DNA of 64,000 bases, taken from assembly GCA_028277405.1 (NCBI GenBank), contig JANQGH010000062.1:62001-126000 (forward strand). Direction: 5' to 3'. How positions within the stretch are numbered: position 1 is the stretch's first letter; the number at the start of each line of letters is the position of its first letter. A program made the position numbers and the translations under genes. The notes under the pieces are model-generated. The model saw only the letters and a program-made list of their open reading frames with translations. It was not told the origin of the DNA and searched no databases. Source of the stretch: Alphaproteobacteria bacterium. GTDB taxonomy: Bacteria > Pseudomonadota > Alphaproteobacteria > DSM-16000 > Inquilinaceae. Below, one piece after another: positions 44,280 through 52,923 of the stretch.

Positions 44280-44681
44280 TCAACTGGAATCGTCGTCACC
44301 CGTCAGTCGGTCGCGTGCGTTCATCGCTCTCAGCCGCCCGGTCATGATGCGCATGACCTGCAGGGCGAAGAAGGGGGTGTGGTGGACCATGAACTGGAAT
44401 CGGTTCGCGTCCACCGGCACCACCTCGCAGTCCGTCTCCGCCGTGGCGGCCGCACTGCGCGGCGCCGGATCGGCGAGCGCCATCTCGCCGAAAATGCCGC
44501 CACCCTCGACCCGCTCCAGCGACCGGTTGCCGTGGCTGATGCGCACATGGCCGGACATCACCACAAACATCGCGTCGCCGGGGTCGCCCTCCTTGAAGAT
44601 CGCCTCGCCGGCGGTATAGCGACGCCGTTCGCTGTCGGGCGGCACGATCGCGGCGAAGTTGGGTCGGGTTTCGTTCGGCAT
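44280..44681 (-). CDS. Stand-alone cyclic nucleotide-binding domain protein
   Basis: 133 residues forming one cNMP-binding domain without the Crp helix-turn-helix. The phosphate-binding cassette is intact: GGGIFGEMALADPAPRSAAATA, with Glu and Arg at the cyclic-nucleotide contacts. The start at 44681 is chosen from the domain boundary; an in-frame upstream start at 44789 gives a poorly conserved extension. It lies about 1.3 kb from the nucleotide cyclase at 41665, on the opposite strand; a signalling link is possible but unproven. Confidence 0.88.
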   Translation of the reverse strand: MPNETRPNFAAIVPPDSERRRYTAGEAIFKEGDPGDAMFVVMSGHVRISHGNRSLERVEGGGIFGEMALADPAPRSAAATAETDCEVVPVDANRFQFMVHHTPFFALQVMRIMTGRLRAMNARDRLTGDDDSS

Positions 44682-44794
44682 GGGCTGGCGCGGGTCTCTC
44701 GAAGCGTGCGGGAAGGTCTCGAAATCGGATAAAGCGTCGCGAATTGCTCGCCGATTCGACTTATAGGTTGGACCGGAGTTCCGCTGCAAGACCA

Positions 44795-44809
44795 GGCGGC
44801 GAAACCGCC
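44795..44809 (-). terminator. Weak hairpin downstream of the TPR gene
   Basis: A short stem GGCGG/CCGCC with a 5-nt loop lies 26 nt past the end of the leftward TPR gene. There is no T-run, so it is at best a weak or Rho-assisted terminator. Confidence 0.25.
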
Positions 44810-44834
44810 GCAGACCCGTCAGGCCCAGCCAGAC

Positions 44835-45857
44835 TCAACCCGCGCACGCCGCCGCCGCATACGCCTGCACTGCGTCGCGCATGGCTTGGGTCATCGCGCC
44901 GTCGATCGGGCCGTCATAGTAGCCCTGTTCGGCGAGGAATTGCTGGCGATCGCGGCGCGCGTCGGGCCCGGCCCTCTCGTCCAGCGTAATCCAGCTAGCG
45001 GCCGCGCTTTCGGCATCGCCAAGCTGGCAGAAGGCCGCGCCCCGATTGCTGTAGCCTTGGGCATAGGCGGGGTTGAGCGCCAGGGCCCGATCATAGTCCT
45101 GGATCGCGCGCTGGAACTGGCCCAGCCCGTGATAGGCCACCCCGCGGTTGCCGTAGGCGAGCGCGCGGTCCGGGTCGATCTCCAAAATGCGGTCGAAATC
45201 GTCAATCGCGCGCTGGTATTGGCCAAGCGACGAGTAGGCGTTGCCGCGGTTTTGAAGCGCATCGGGGTCATCGGGCTGTTGCGCCAGGACCAGGTCATAG
45301 TCGGCGACGGCCTGATCGTAGTTGCCGAGCTGAAAGTACGCGTTGCCGCGATTGAAATGGGCCGGCGCGAACTCCGGATCGAGGTCGATCGCGCTGGTGA
45401 AATCATCGATTGCGCCGTCAAACTGGCCCAGACCGGCCAGCGCGTTGCCGCGATTGAAATATGCCATCCTCTGGCCAGGCTCCAGATCCAGTGCCCTCGT
45501 GTAATCGTCGACAGCCAGCCGGTTGTCGCCGGCGAGCAGATGGGCCATGCCACGTCCGGTCAATGCACCGACGGTGTCCGGATCGTTCTCCAGCGCTGCA
45601 TCATAGTCGGCCATCGCCGCGCTGCGGTCGCCGAGGCGGGCATGGGCATCGGCACGGCCGGCATGGGCGCTGGCCAGGGTGTTTCGCCGGCTGGCCGCCT
45701 CGATCACCTCGGTACAGGCGGCGACCCTGGCCTCCGGATCGAGGTCGCTCAACGCACAATCGCCAAGCTCAACCGGACGGCTGACCAGATAGCCGACAAC
45801 GATCAGCACCAGGACCGCGCAACCGCCGACGATGAAGAAGACGACTTTCCGATTCAT
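44835..45857 (-). CDS. Membrane-anchored TPR protein with peptidoglycan-binding-like end
   Basis: 340 residues: an N-terminal membrane helix (VVFFIVGGCAVLVLIVVGYLV), then about seven TPR units between residues 60 and 285 (repeats of AYFNRGNALAGLGQFDGAIDDF type), and a C-terminal ~40-residue segment (AEQGYYDGPIDGAMTQAMRDAVQAY) like the peptidoglycan-binding-1 fold. Probably a periplasmic scaffold tethered to the inner membrane. Partners unknown. Confidence 0.88.
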   Translation of the reverse strand: MNRKVVFFIVGGCAVLVLIVVGYLVSRPVELGDCALSDLDPEARVAACTEVIEAASRRNTLASAHAGRADAHARLGDRSAAMADYDAALENDPDTVGALTGRGMAHLLAGDNRLAVDDYTRALDLEPGQRMAYFNRGNALAGLGQFDGAIDDFTSAIDLDPEFAPAHFNRGNAYFQLGNYDQAVADYDLVLAQQPDDPDALQNRGNAYSSLGQYQRAIDDFDRILEIDPDRALAYGNRGVAYHGLGQFQRAIQDYDRALALNPAYAQGYSNRGAAFCQLGDAESAAASWITLDERAGPDARRDRQQFLAEQGYYDGPIDGAMTQAMRDAVQAYAAAACAG

Positions 45858-46113
45858 GGGCCCGGCCTATGCCACAAGTCTCTGCAACCACCGTCGTACA
45901 GCACAATGTGGCGACCGTGGGACAAAGCATCCCCACGCCGCAACCCCTCATGTCATCGCCCAGCACCCCTATCCAGGCCTCGTACCGAAAAACGCCTGAA
46001 AACGCCGGTCTAAATCGCATCCAAAGCGACGAAACCCCATGTATCAAGCAAAGGAACGGCGCTGCGTCGGATCGTTTGCGACCAGCGCGATGACGGGAGA
46101 AAGGGAAAGAAAC
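45858..46113. other. Intergenic region between divergent TPR and binding-protein genes
   Basis: 256 nt that must hold the divergent promoters. I see no convincing operator dyad. In-frame ATGs exist at 46039 and 46090 upstream of the chosen binding-protein start. Confidence 0.4.
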
Positions 46114-47748
46114 GTGACCCGTCCAATGGCGATTCGGACCCAGGACGCCGGAACCAAGGCGCGCAGTGGATTGGCCGGACGATGCCAGCTTGCAATGCTC
46201 GCCATCGTAACGGCCCTGGCTCTGTTCGCGCCGTCAGCCAAGGCCGACGATCTGGTGATCGGCCTGTCGTCGGAGGCCACGTCGATGGACCCGCACTTCC
46301 ACGCGCTGGCCACCAATTCGCAGATCAACTGGCACATCTACGACAGGCTGACGCAGCGAGGGCCCAGTCACGAGCTGGTGCCGGGTTTGGCGGTCAATTG
46401 GGGGCCGACCGACGACCCGACGGTTTGGGAGTTTGAGCTGCGGGAGGGCGTGACCTTCCACGACGGCACGCCGTTCACCGCCGACGATGTCGCCTTCACG
46501 CTTGAACGTGCCGGCAACGTGCCCAACAGCCCGGCCGGCTACGGCATGATCACCAGGGATATCGAGCGCGTCGAGGTGATCGACGACCACCTGCTGCGCA
46601 TCCACACCCATCATCCCGTCCCGCTGCTGGCCATCAGTCTGGCGAACATCGCCATCGTCAGCCGGGCCCATGGCGAGGGCGCGACCACGGCCGACTACAA
46701 TTCCGGCGTTGCGGCGGTTGGCACGGGCCCCTATCGCCAGGTGCAGTTCACGCCCGGCGAGCGCATCGTGCTGGAGGCGTATCCGGACTATTGGGGCGGT
46801 CCGCCGGACTGGAGCGAAGTGACCTTCGTGCCGATCACGAGTTCTGCGTCACGGATCGCCGCCCTTCTGGCCGGCACGGTCGATGTGATCAACGACGTGC
46901 CGACCATGGATATCGAGCGTCTGTCGCAAGGCAGCGATGTGGCGCTGTGGCAGGGTGTTTCCGACCGGCTGATCTACCTGCATCTGGACAGCGGCCGCGC
47001 TGTCACGCCGATGATCACGGCCAATGATGGCAGCGAGATCGAAAATCCGTTGCGCGACCAGCGCGTGCGCGAGGCCTTGAGCATCGCCATCGACCGCGAG
47101 GCGATCGCCGAACATGTCATGGAGGGGCTGGCGATCCCGGCCGGACAGCTGATCCCGGACGGTATGCTGGGTGCGCCGGACAGTATCGGCGTACCACGCT
47201 ATGACCCGGAACGCGCGATGGAGCTGTTGGCCGAGGCCGGCTATCCGGACGGCTTCGCCATCAAACTGCACGGGCCCGGCGACCGCTACATCAACGATGG
47301 CGCAGTGCTGCAGGCGATCGCGCAGATGTTCAGCCGGATCGGCCTGAAGACGACCGTCGACGTCATGCCGGCCTCGGTCTATTTCGGGCGGGCCACGGCC
47401 GGCGAGTTTTCGGTCATGCTGGTCGGATGGAGCGCGTATTCCGGCGAGGCCTCGCTGCCGATCCGAACCCTTGTCGCAACCGCGGACGCCGATCGCGGCT
47501 GGGGCGCGGCCAATCGCGGCCGATATTCCAACCCAGACATCGACGACCTGCTGGCCCAGGCGGAGCACGAGTTGGACGAGACCGAACGCGCCATCCTGCT
47601 GGAGCAGGCCATGGAAATGGCCATGGCGGACGTCGCAGTCATCCCGGTGCAGTTCCAGGTCAACATTTGGGGCACCCGCCCCGGCCTCAGCTACATCCCC
47701 CGCATGGATGAATACACGTTGGCCACCGGGGTGGTCGCGGCGGATTAG
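46114..47748 (+). CDS. Orphan periplasmic solute-binding protein, family 5
   Basis: 544-residue SBP_bac_5 protein. The GTG at 46114 with GGGAGAAAGG upstream gives a long, Arg-rich signal peptide (hydrophobic core LAMLAIVTALALFAPSAKA). Motifs DLVIGLSSEATSMDPHF, WEFELREGVTFHDGTPFTADDV and GTGPYRQV are classic for dipeptide/oligopeptide binders. No permease or ATPase gene adjoins it, so it must work with a transporter encoded elsewhere, perhaps one of the importers in this window. Confidence 0.9.
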   Translation: MTRPMAIRTQDAGTKARSGLAGRCQLAMLAIVTALALFAPSAKADDLVIGLSSEATSMDPHFHALATNSQINWHIYDRLTQRGPSHELVPGLAVNWGPTDDPTVWEFELREGVTFHDGTPFTADDVAFTLERAGNVPNSPAGYGMITRDIERVEVIDDHLLRIHTHHPVPLLAISLANIAIVSRAHGEGATTADYNSGVAAVGTGPYRQVQFTPGERIVLEAYPDYWGGPPDWSEVTFVPITSSASRIAALLAGTVDVINDVPTMDIERLSQGSDVALWQGVSDRLIYLHLDSGRAVTPMITANDGSEIENPLRDQRVREALSIAIDREAIAEHVMEGLAIPAGQLIPDGMLGAPDSIGVPRYDPERAMELLAEAGYPDGFAIKLHGPGDRYINDGAVLQAIAQMFSRIGLKTTVDVMPASVYFGRATAGEFSVMLVGWSAYSGEASLPIRTLVATADADRGWGAANRGRYSNPDIDDLLAQAEHELDETERAILLEQAMEMAMADVAVIPVQFQVNIWGTRPGLSYIPRMDEYTLATGVVAAD

Positions 47749-47767
47749 GGTCGGCAGTGGGTGGATC

Positions 47768-48418
47768 TCAATCGCCCGCGCCCAGCGGTTCCAGCAGCCA
47801 GGCGTATTCGGTGCCGCTGCAGCGTTCGGCCAGCGAGCCGGTGATTGGCTTGGTGGCGACGATCTCCGGCCGGTATCGCGTGCCATAAAGTGCGGTGACT
47901 TCCGCGCCGTCGACCGAAAAGGGCGGGCCTTCCATTTGCGCCTGGTCGTAGTCGAAGGTGATCAGCAATTGCCGGGCGGTGTTGGTTATTGCCGCGAGAT
48001 GCGCGGCGTAAGAGATGCGCATGGCTTCCGGCAGGGCGACCAGCGCGGCGCGATCGTAGACCGCGTCGACGGGGCCCAGGGTCTCTGCCGAAAGATCGAA
48101 GATATCGCCGACAAAGACCTCAATGCCGTCGGTGCGGAACAAGATCAGCTTGCCCATCTCGGAGACTTCGGGCGCGACGCCCATGTCGGTGAACACCACC
48201 TCGACGGCCGACCGGCTGAGCTCTATGCCCACCACCTTGCAGCCTTGTGCGGCCAGCCAGGCGAGATCGACGGTCTTGCCGCAAAGCGGGACGAACACGC
48301 GGTCGCCGCGTGCCAGCGCCAGCCGGTCAAAAGACCGCGACAACAGCGCGTTCACCGCGCCCTCATGGAACGCGGTTTTGTTTTCCTGCCAGCGCTGCAG
48401 CCAGAATGCGTGGTCCAT
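47768..48418 (-). CDS. tpm: Thiopurine S-methyltransferase-family protein
   Basis: 216-residue SAM-dependent methyltransferase. The N-terminus MDHAFWLQRWQENKTAFHEG and LALARGDRVFVPLCGKTVDLAWLAAQGCKVVGIELS are the hallmark TPMT motifs; YDRAALVALPEAMR follows. Bacterial members methylate thiopurines and selenium or tellurium oxyanions. Start at 48418 has an AGGAGAG site; a longer in-frame start (48508) is not supported by family length. Confidence 0.9.
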   Translation of the reverse strand: MDHAFWLQRWQENKTAFHEGAVNALLSRSFDRLALARGDRVFVPLCGKTVDLAWLAAQGCKVVGIELSRSAVEVVFTDMGVAPEVSEMGKLILFRTDGIEVFVGDIFDLSAETLGPVDAVYDRAALVALPEAMRISYAAHLAAITNTARQLLITFDYDQAQMEGPPFSVDGAEVTALYGTRYRPEIVATKPITGSLAERCSGTEYAWLLEPLGAGD

Positions 48419-48545
48419 GTCTTGGTGAACTCTCCTGAATCGACGCCCGATCTCGGTCGAGCATACGACCTCAGGCCGAATTGCGGTCAAGCCTTGTGTC
48501 GCGCGCATCCTTGAACGCCCGCCAGTGCAACCGATCTACCGCGAC

Positions 48546-48827
48546 CTAGAACTCAAACGTTTTGTCGAGCACGAAGACCTGAATGCTTGGCCGGTTGACA
48601 CCGTCGAAATCCTTCGCGGCGTTGGCATCCGGCGTTTCCAGCACCTCGAAGAAGGTGTCGATATCGTGCACGTCGGCGCTGAGAACGACGCGGTTGCCGT
48701 CCTCGATCATGGCGTATTCGTAAAGCCCGTCGATGGTCTGGCGGCGAAACAGGTCGCCATGGGTGCGGAACTTCCGTTCCCATTCGGGCAGGTCGTCGAC
48801 CTCGATCATGAACACGATCCTCGGCAT
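48546..48827 (-). CDS. Small hypothetical protein (ABM-like fold possible)
   Basis: 93 residues beginning MPRIVFMIEVDDLPEWERKF and ending FVLDKTFEF. The pattern (VDDLPEWERKFRTHGDLFRRQ ... YAMIEDGNRVVLSADVHDIDTFFEVLETPD) resembles small alpha+beta barrel proteins related to antibiotic-biosynthesis monooxygenases, but I cannot assign a family. It lies 50 nt downstream of the RibD-like gene and may be in the same operon. A longer frame to 49250 is a shadow of that gene. Confidence 0.7.
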   Translation of the reverse strand: MPRIVFMIEVDDLPEWERKFRTHGDLFRRQTIDGLYEYAMIEDGNRVVLSADVHDIDTFFEVLETPDANAAKDFDGVNRPSIQVFVLDKTFEF

Positions 48828-48877
48828 GGCACCCTCGCTCGCTCGACAGCGCGCCGAACGACGCGCGAGCCTCGAGC

Positions 48878-49462
48878 CTAACCCGCGCGCCGGTAGATGG
48901 CCATCACAGCACCATTGCCGGACGGCGCCGACTTCACCAGCGACAAGTCGCGGCGCGGCGTGTCCGGCCCGAACAGCCGCTTGCCCGCCCCCACGACGAC
49001 GGGGAACGTCCATAGGCGAAATTCGTCGATCAAATCGTGGGCGAGCAGGGTCTGGATCAGATCGCCGCTGCCATGCACCTGGATCAGCGGGCCGTCTCGC
49101 TGTTTGAGGCGCCGGATTTGGGTGGGGACATCGCCCTCGATCGGCGTGGTGTTCCGCCAGGCGATGTCGATCGGGGTCGACGTCGCGACATATTTGCGGG
49201 CGGCATTCAGCCGGTTCGAGACCGGATTGTCCTCGCCCTGTTCCGGCCAATGGCCAGCGAAGATGTCGAAGGTCTTGCGGCCGAACAGAATGTCATAGGG
49301 CTCGGCCATCGCCTCCGCTGCCACCTGGGCCATGACATCCTGCCAATAGGGGGCGGCCCAGCCGCCTTGCGTGAACCCGCCGGAGGAGTCTTCGTCCGGC
49401 GAACTGGGGCTCTGGATGACACCGTCCAGCGTCATGAAGGTCAGGATGGCGAGCTCTCTCAC
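48878..49462 (-). CDS. RibD C-terminal / dihydrofolate reductase-like protein
   Basis: 194 residues of the DHFR-like 'bifunctional deaminase-reductase C-terminal' family: ILTFMTLDGVIQSP, YDILFGRKTFDIFAGHWP, IQVHGSGDLIQTLLAHDLIDEFRLWTFPVVVGAGKRLF. Usually found with ArsR and SRPBCC genes, as here. GTG at 49462 is chosen for the AAGGAGG ribosome site. The true substrate of these stand-alone reductases is generally unknown. Confidence 0.88.
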   Translation of the reverse strand: MRELAILTFMTLDGVIQSPSSPDEDSSGGFTQGGWAAPYWQDVMAQVAAEAMAEPYDILFGRKTFDIFAGHWPEQGEDNPVSNRLNAARKYVATSTPIDIAWRNTTPIEGDVPTQIRRLKQRDGPLIQVHGSGDLIQTLLAHDLIDEFRLWTFPVVVGAGKRLFGPDTPRRDLSLVKSAPSGNGAVMAIYRRAG

Positions 49463-49484
49463 GGGGTCCGTCCTCCTTACGGTC

Positions 49485-49949
49485 TCAAACGCCTTCCGCC
49501 GTGGCACCGACCAGGAACCGCTGGAGACTGTCGAGCGCGCGTTCCCAGCCATCCGCATGGATGGTGCAGGCGGCGTCGGACGGCAGCTTTTCGTGCCTTA
49601 TGACCACCTCGGTCGCTGACCCCTTATCGCCGAACTGGAACACCACCCGCATGGGGATGTTTTCCAGCGGGTCCGGCGGTTCCCAGATCCAGGTGAGCGC
49701 GATCAGCGCGGGTGGTTCGATGCGTTCGTAGTCCCCGCCGACGGTCGGGCGCCTGCCGTCGGGCATGATGTAGCGCAGTCGGAACCGGCCGCCGGGCACG
49801 AAGTCGAACGTCAGGATTTCGACCGAGATTTCGGCGCTGGGCGTGAACCATTGGGACAGCAGGTCCGGCCGGCCGAACGCCTCGAAGATACGGGCGCGCG
49901 GGGCCGATATCGTCCGGCGGACTACGAGCGGACGCTCGTTTTCGCTCAT
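49485..49949 (-). CDS. SRPBCC (AHSA1-like) domain protein
   Basis: 154 residues: VVRRTISAPRARIFEAFGRPDLLSQWFTPS, VPGGRFRLRYIMPDGRR, ALTWIWEPP and the C-terminal helix WERALDSLQRFL, all standard for the AHSA1/SRPBCC hydrophobic-pocket fold. Its ATG overlaps the stop of the ArsR gene by 4 nt, so it is translationally coupled to the repressor and probably the next gene under its control. Confidence 0.92.
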   Translation of the reverse strand: MSENERPLVVRRTISAPRARIFEAFGRPDLLSQWFTPSAEISVEILTFDFVPGGRFRLRYIMPDGRRPTVGGDYERIEPPALIALTWIWEPPDPLENIPMRVVFQFGDKGSATEVVIRHEKLPSDAACTIHADGWERALDSLQRFLVGATAEGV

Positions 49950-50296
49950 TTCTTCCCCTCCCGTGGTTCAAGGGTTTGAACGAAGTCCTCAAGGCGCTGA
50001 AGCGTGCCTTCCCAGAACGTCTTGTGGCGGTCGATCCAGTCTTCCGCCTCCTGCATCGGCGCGACCTCCAACCGGAACCGGTGCGTGCGCCCCTCCACGT
50101 GCCGGCTGATCAGCCCCGCCTGTTCCAGCACTTTCAGATGTTTGGAGACCGTGGGCTGGGCGACGTCGAACGGCGCGTGCAGCTCGCTGGCCGACAAGGC
50201 GCCATGCGCCGCCAGCATCGACAGCAGCCGGCGCCGCGTGCCGTCGCCAAGCGCGTGGAAGGTGCGGTCGAGCGGCTGCTGATATTGAATAGCCAT
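49946..50296 (-). CDS. ArsR-family transcriptional repressor
   Basis: 116 residues: winged helix FHALGDGTRRRLLSMLAAHGALSASELHAPFDVAQPTVSKHLKVLEQAGLISRHVEGR. No metal-binding Cys cluster is visible, so it is of the non-metal ArsR subgroup that goes with SRPBCC proteins. The start codon lies in the middle of a perfect 16-bp palindrome (50289-50304). Longer in-frame sequence up to 50407 is not conserved. Confidence 0.92.
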   Translation of the reverse strand: MAIQYQQPLDRTFHALGDGTRRRLLSMLAAHGALSASELHAPFDVAQPTVSKHLKVLEQAGLISRHVEGRTHRFRLEVAPMQEAEDWIDRHKTFWEGTLQRLEDFVQTLEPREGKK

Positions 50297-50304
50297 ATGG
50301 CTAT
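50289..50304. promoter_or_regulatory. Perfect palindrome over the arsR start codon, probable operator
   Basis: ATAGCCATATGGCTAT, perfectly symmetric, includes the arsR ATG at 50294-50296. ArsR/SmtB regulators commonly bind such dyads near their own promoter. Placing it across the start codon suggests a near-leaderless transcript or repression by blocking the start of transcription. Confidence 0.7.
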
Positions 50305-50430
50305 ATATTTGATGATCAGGCCGGCTGTCAACGATCCGCGCTGGGCGTTTGGGGAGGACGCCACTGTTCGGCCGGTGGAAAACGGCTATGATTGGCTGAG
50401 AGGCCAACCCCTGATCCGAGTGCCAACGCC

Positions 50431-51093
50431 ATGACCGGCCAAGCCCCCGAGATCCGTATCGACATCGTTTCCGACGTGGTCTGCCCCTGGTGCATTGTCG
50501 GCTACCGGCGGCTGAAGCCGGCGATGGATGCGCTGGCGGACAGCGTCGCGTTCAGCCTACACTGGCATCCGTTCGAGCTGAACCCGGGGATGCCGCCGGA
50601 AGGCCAGAATCTGGCCGAGCATATTCAGCAGAAATACGGCTCGACGCCGGAGCAGAGCCAGGCGAACCGGCAGCGATTGGCCGATCTGGGCGCGTCGCTG
50701 GGGTTCGAGTTCCGCTACACGGCCGAGTCACGCATGGTCAATACGTTCAAGGCCCACCAGCTGTTGCACTGGGCCGGCGAGCAGGGGCGCGAAACGGACC
50801 TGAAGCTGGCCCTGTTCGACGTCTATTTCACCGCGCAGCGGGATGTCAGCGACGAGGCGGTGCTGTTGGACACGGTCGAGCGTGTCGGCCTCGACCGGGA
50901 TGAAGCCGCCGCCGTGCTGGCCGACCAGCGCTTTGCCGAGACGGTCAGAACCCGGGAGAACTATTGGCTGAGTCAGGGCATCCAGGGCGTGCCGGCCTTC
51001 ATCTTCAACAGCCGCTATCTGGTCTCCGGCGCGCAAGACACGGCCGTGTTTACGGACCTGTTCGATAAGCTGCTGGCCGAAAAGGCGGCCTGA
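50431..51093 (+). CDS. DsbA-family oxidoreductase, FrnE-like
   Basis: 220 residues: thioredoxin-fold start IDIVSDVVCPWCIVGYRRL with a CPWC active site, helical insertion (LAEHIQQKYGSTPEQSQ), and the C-terminal GIQGVPAFIFNSRYLVSGAQ with the cis-Pro loop. FrnE-like proteins are cytosolic thiol oxidoreductases or isomerases; no signal peptide here. ATG 50431 is preferred to an upstream TTG. Confidence 0.92.
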   Translation: MTGQAPEIRIDIVSDVVCPWCIVGYRRLKPAMDALADSVAFSLHWHPFELNPGMPPEGQNLAEHIQQKYGSTPEQSQANRQRLADLGASLGFEFRYTAESRMVNTFKAHQLLHWAGEQGRETDLKLALFDVYFTAQRDVSDEAVLLDTVERVGLDRDEAAAVLADQRFAETVRTRENYWLSQGIQGVPAFIFNSRYLVSGAQDTAVFTDLFDKLLAEKAA

Positions 51094-51100
51094 CCGTCGC

Positions 51101-52453
51101 TCAGCCGTTCGGCCGGGCGCCGCGCACCATCAGGCCGAGCGCGGAGACGGCCAGGGTGATCGCCGCCGTCACCGCAAACACGATGCCGTAGCTCGCGGTC
51201 GCGCTGATCAAGGCGCTGGCCACCGCAATGCCGGTTGTCGCGCCGAGAAGCTGGGTGGCGAGCGAAATGCCGCTGGCCTCGCCGCGCTGGTCACGCCCGG
51301 CGATGCCCATGATGGTCTTGCGCGGTGGCGCCATGATCAGCGTCATCGTCGCGCCCCACAGCACCAGCCCGGGCAGCATGGTCCAGTAGCTCTGGAGCCA
51401 GATCGCGAACGCCGTCCAAGCCAGACAGATGCCCGTGGCGGCCATGCCGACCTTGGTCACCAGAACCGGGTCCATGCGATCCGCCAGCCGGCCGCCATAG
51501 GTGGCCAGCAGCGCCACCGGCACCATGGCGGGCAACAGGGCGAGGCCCGCCGTGATCGGCTCGAAGCCCATCACGTCTTGCAGGAACAAGGCGCCGAACA
51601 CGGCCACCACCATGCGCTGGAACATGCCTAGGAATACGGCAGAATTGGCGTAGGAGAACGCGATGCTGGCGAACAGGGCGACCCGGATCAAAGGCTGTTT
51701 CATGCGCCGTTCGACGAGAACAAAGAGGGCAAGGCCGACGACGCCCGCAGCCAGGGCGATCATCGTTTCAAGCGATGACCAACCCCAGTTGGGTCCCTCC
51801 ATGATGCCGAAGACCAACGCGCCGAGCCCGACCACCAAGAACGCCATACCTGCGACATCGAAACGGGGCCTTCCCGTCCGTTGCGCTTCCTCAAACCGGC
51901 CCCTGATCACGAACGGGATGGCAATCACAGCCGGCAGGTTGACCCAGAAGATCCAGCGCCAGGACAGGCCCTGGGTCAAGAGACCGCCGACCAGCGGGCC
52001 GAGCACCAGGAACGCCGCCGCAATGGCGCTGAACAGGCCCAGCGCCTGGCCCTCTCGCTCCGGCGGGAAGATCAGCGAACTCATCGCCAGCGACGACGGA
52101 TAGATCGCAGCCGCCCCGATGCCCTGTACGGCGCGGGCGGCGACGATCTCGTCGCCGGTCATCGCCAGGGCACACGCCGCAGAGCCAAATGTGAAGACGG
52201 CCACGCCGCCGATGAACACGGTCCTCAGGCCAACCAGGTCGCCCAGCTTGCCGGCGCCGGCGATCAAGGCGGCGAATACGAGCAGATAGGCGTTGACCGC
52301 CCAATGGGACTGCGCCTGAGACAGGCCCAGCTCCAGCCGCATCGCCGGCAGGGCCAGCCCGATGGCCGACTCGTTCAAGGCGATTTGGCCGACCGTGATG
52401 CCGATCATCGTCAGCAACAGCCAATCGCGCGCGGTGATTTGCCTCGACGCCAT
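51101..52453 (-). CDS. MFS exporter, DHA2 (EmrB/QacA) family
   Basis: 450-residue inner-membrane drug:H+ antiporter with the DHA2 layout (about 14 hydrophobic segments). Motif C is visible as LVLGPLVGGLLTQGLSWRWIFWVNLP; motif A-like LGDLVGLRTVFIGG follows helix 2. The start at 52453 (MASRQITARDW) is chosen from alignment with family N-termini. It converges with the FrnE gene, 7 nt apart. Likely exports organic toxicants. Confidence 0.92.
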   Translation of the reverse strand: MASRQITARDWLLLTMIGITVGQIALNESAIGLALPAMRLELGLSQAQSHWAVNAYLLVFAALIAGAGKLGDLVGLRTVFIGGVAVFTFGSAACALAMTGDEIVAARAVQGIGAAAIYPSSLAMSSLIFPPEREGQALGLFSAIAAAFLVLGPLVGGLLTQGLSWRWIFWVNLPAVIAIPFVIRGRFEEAQRTGRPRFDVAGMAFLVVGLGALVFGIMEGPNWGWSSLETMIALAAGVVGLALFVLVERRMKQPLIRVALFASIAFSYANSAVFLGMFQRMVVAVFGALFLQDVMGFEPITAGLALLPAMVPVALLATYGGRLADRMDPVLVTKVGMAATGICLAWTAFAIWLQSYWTMLPGLVLWGATMTLIMAPPRKTIMGIAGRDQRGEASGISLATQLLGATTGIAVASALISATASYGIVFAVTAAITLAVSALGLMVRGARPNG

Positions 52454-52530
52454 CGCCGGTCCTCGCCCGCCCCAACGCATGCCCTATGATCGCAGGCACC
52501 CAACGGTAGCGGACTTGCCGGAGCCAACCT

Positions 52531-52833
52531 ATGACTTTGCGGAATTTCTACATCCTGATGGCTGTCATCGGGACGGTCGTGCCCTGGATTTTCTTTGGGT
52601 CCTTCTTCGCCGCGGCCGGCCTAGACCTGCCCGCATTCGTCGGCGGCCTGTTTGCCAATGGCGCAGCCGCCGGCTTTTCCGTCGACGTGCTGCTGTCGAT
52701 CCTGGTGTTCTGGGTCTGGTCGTTCACCGACGCGCGCCAACACGCCGTTCGAAACTGGTGGCTGGTCTTACCGGCCGGCTGTCTGGTGGGTCTGTCGCTG
52801 GCCCTGCCGCTCTATCTCGCCCTGCGTGATTGA
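52531..52833 (+). CDS. Small membrane protein, DUF2834-like
   Basis: 100 residues with three predicted membrane helices. The signature FSVDVLLSILVFWVWSFTDARQHAVRNWW is the DUF2834 pattern. Function unknown. It is divergent from the exporter and starts 78 nt away from it. Confidence 0.85.
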   Translation: MTLRNFYILMAVIGTVVPWIFFGSFFAAAGLDLPAFVGGLFANGAAAGFSVDVLLSILVFWVWSFTDARQHAVRNWWLVLPAGCLVGLSLALPLYLALRD

Positions 52834-52923
52834 ACGGGCGCGCGAATAAACCGAGCACGGTTGCATGTGGCCGTTCAGCCGAACACAATCGTTCACGGAG
52901 GCAAGAACAAGAGGACCCGGACC

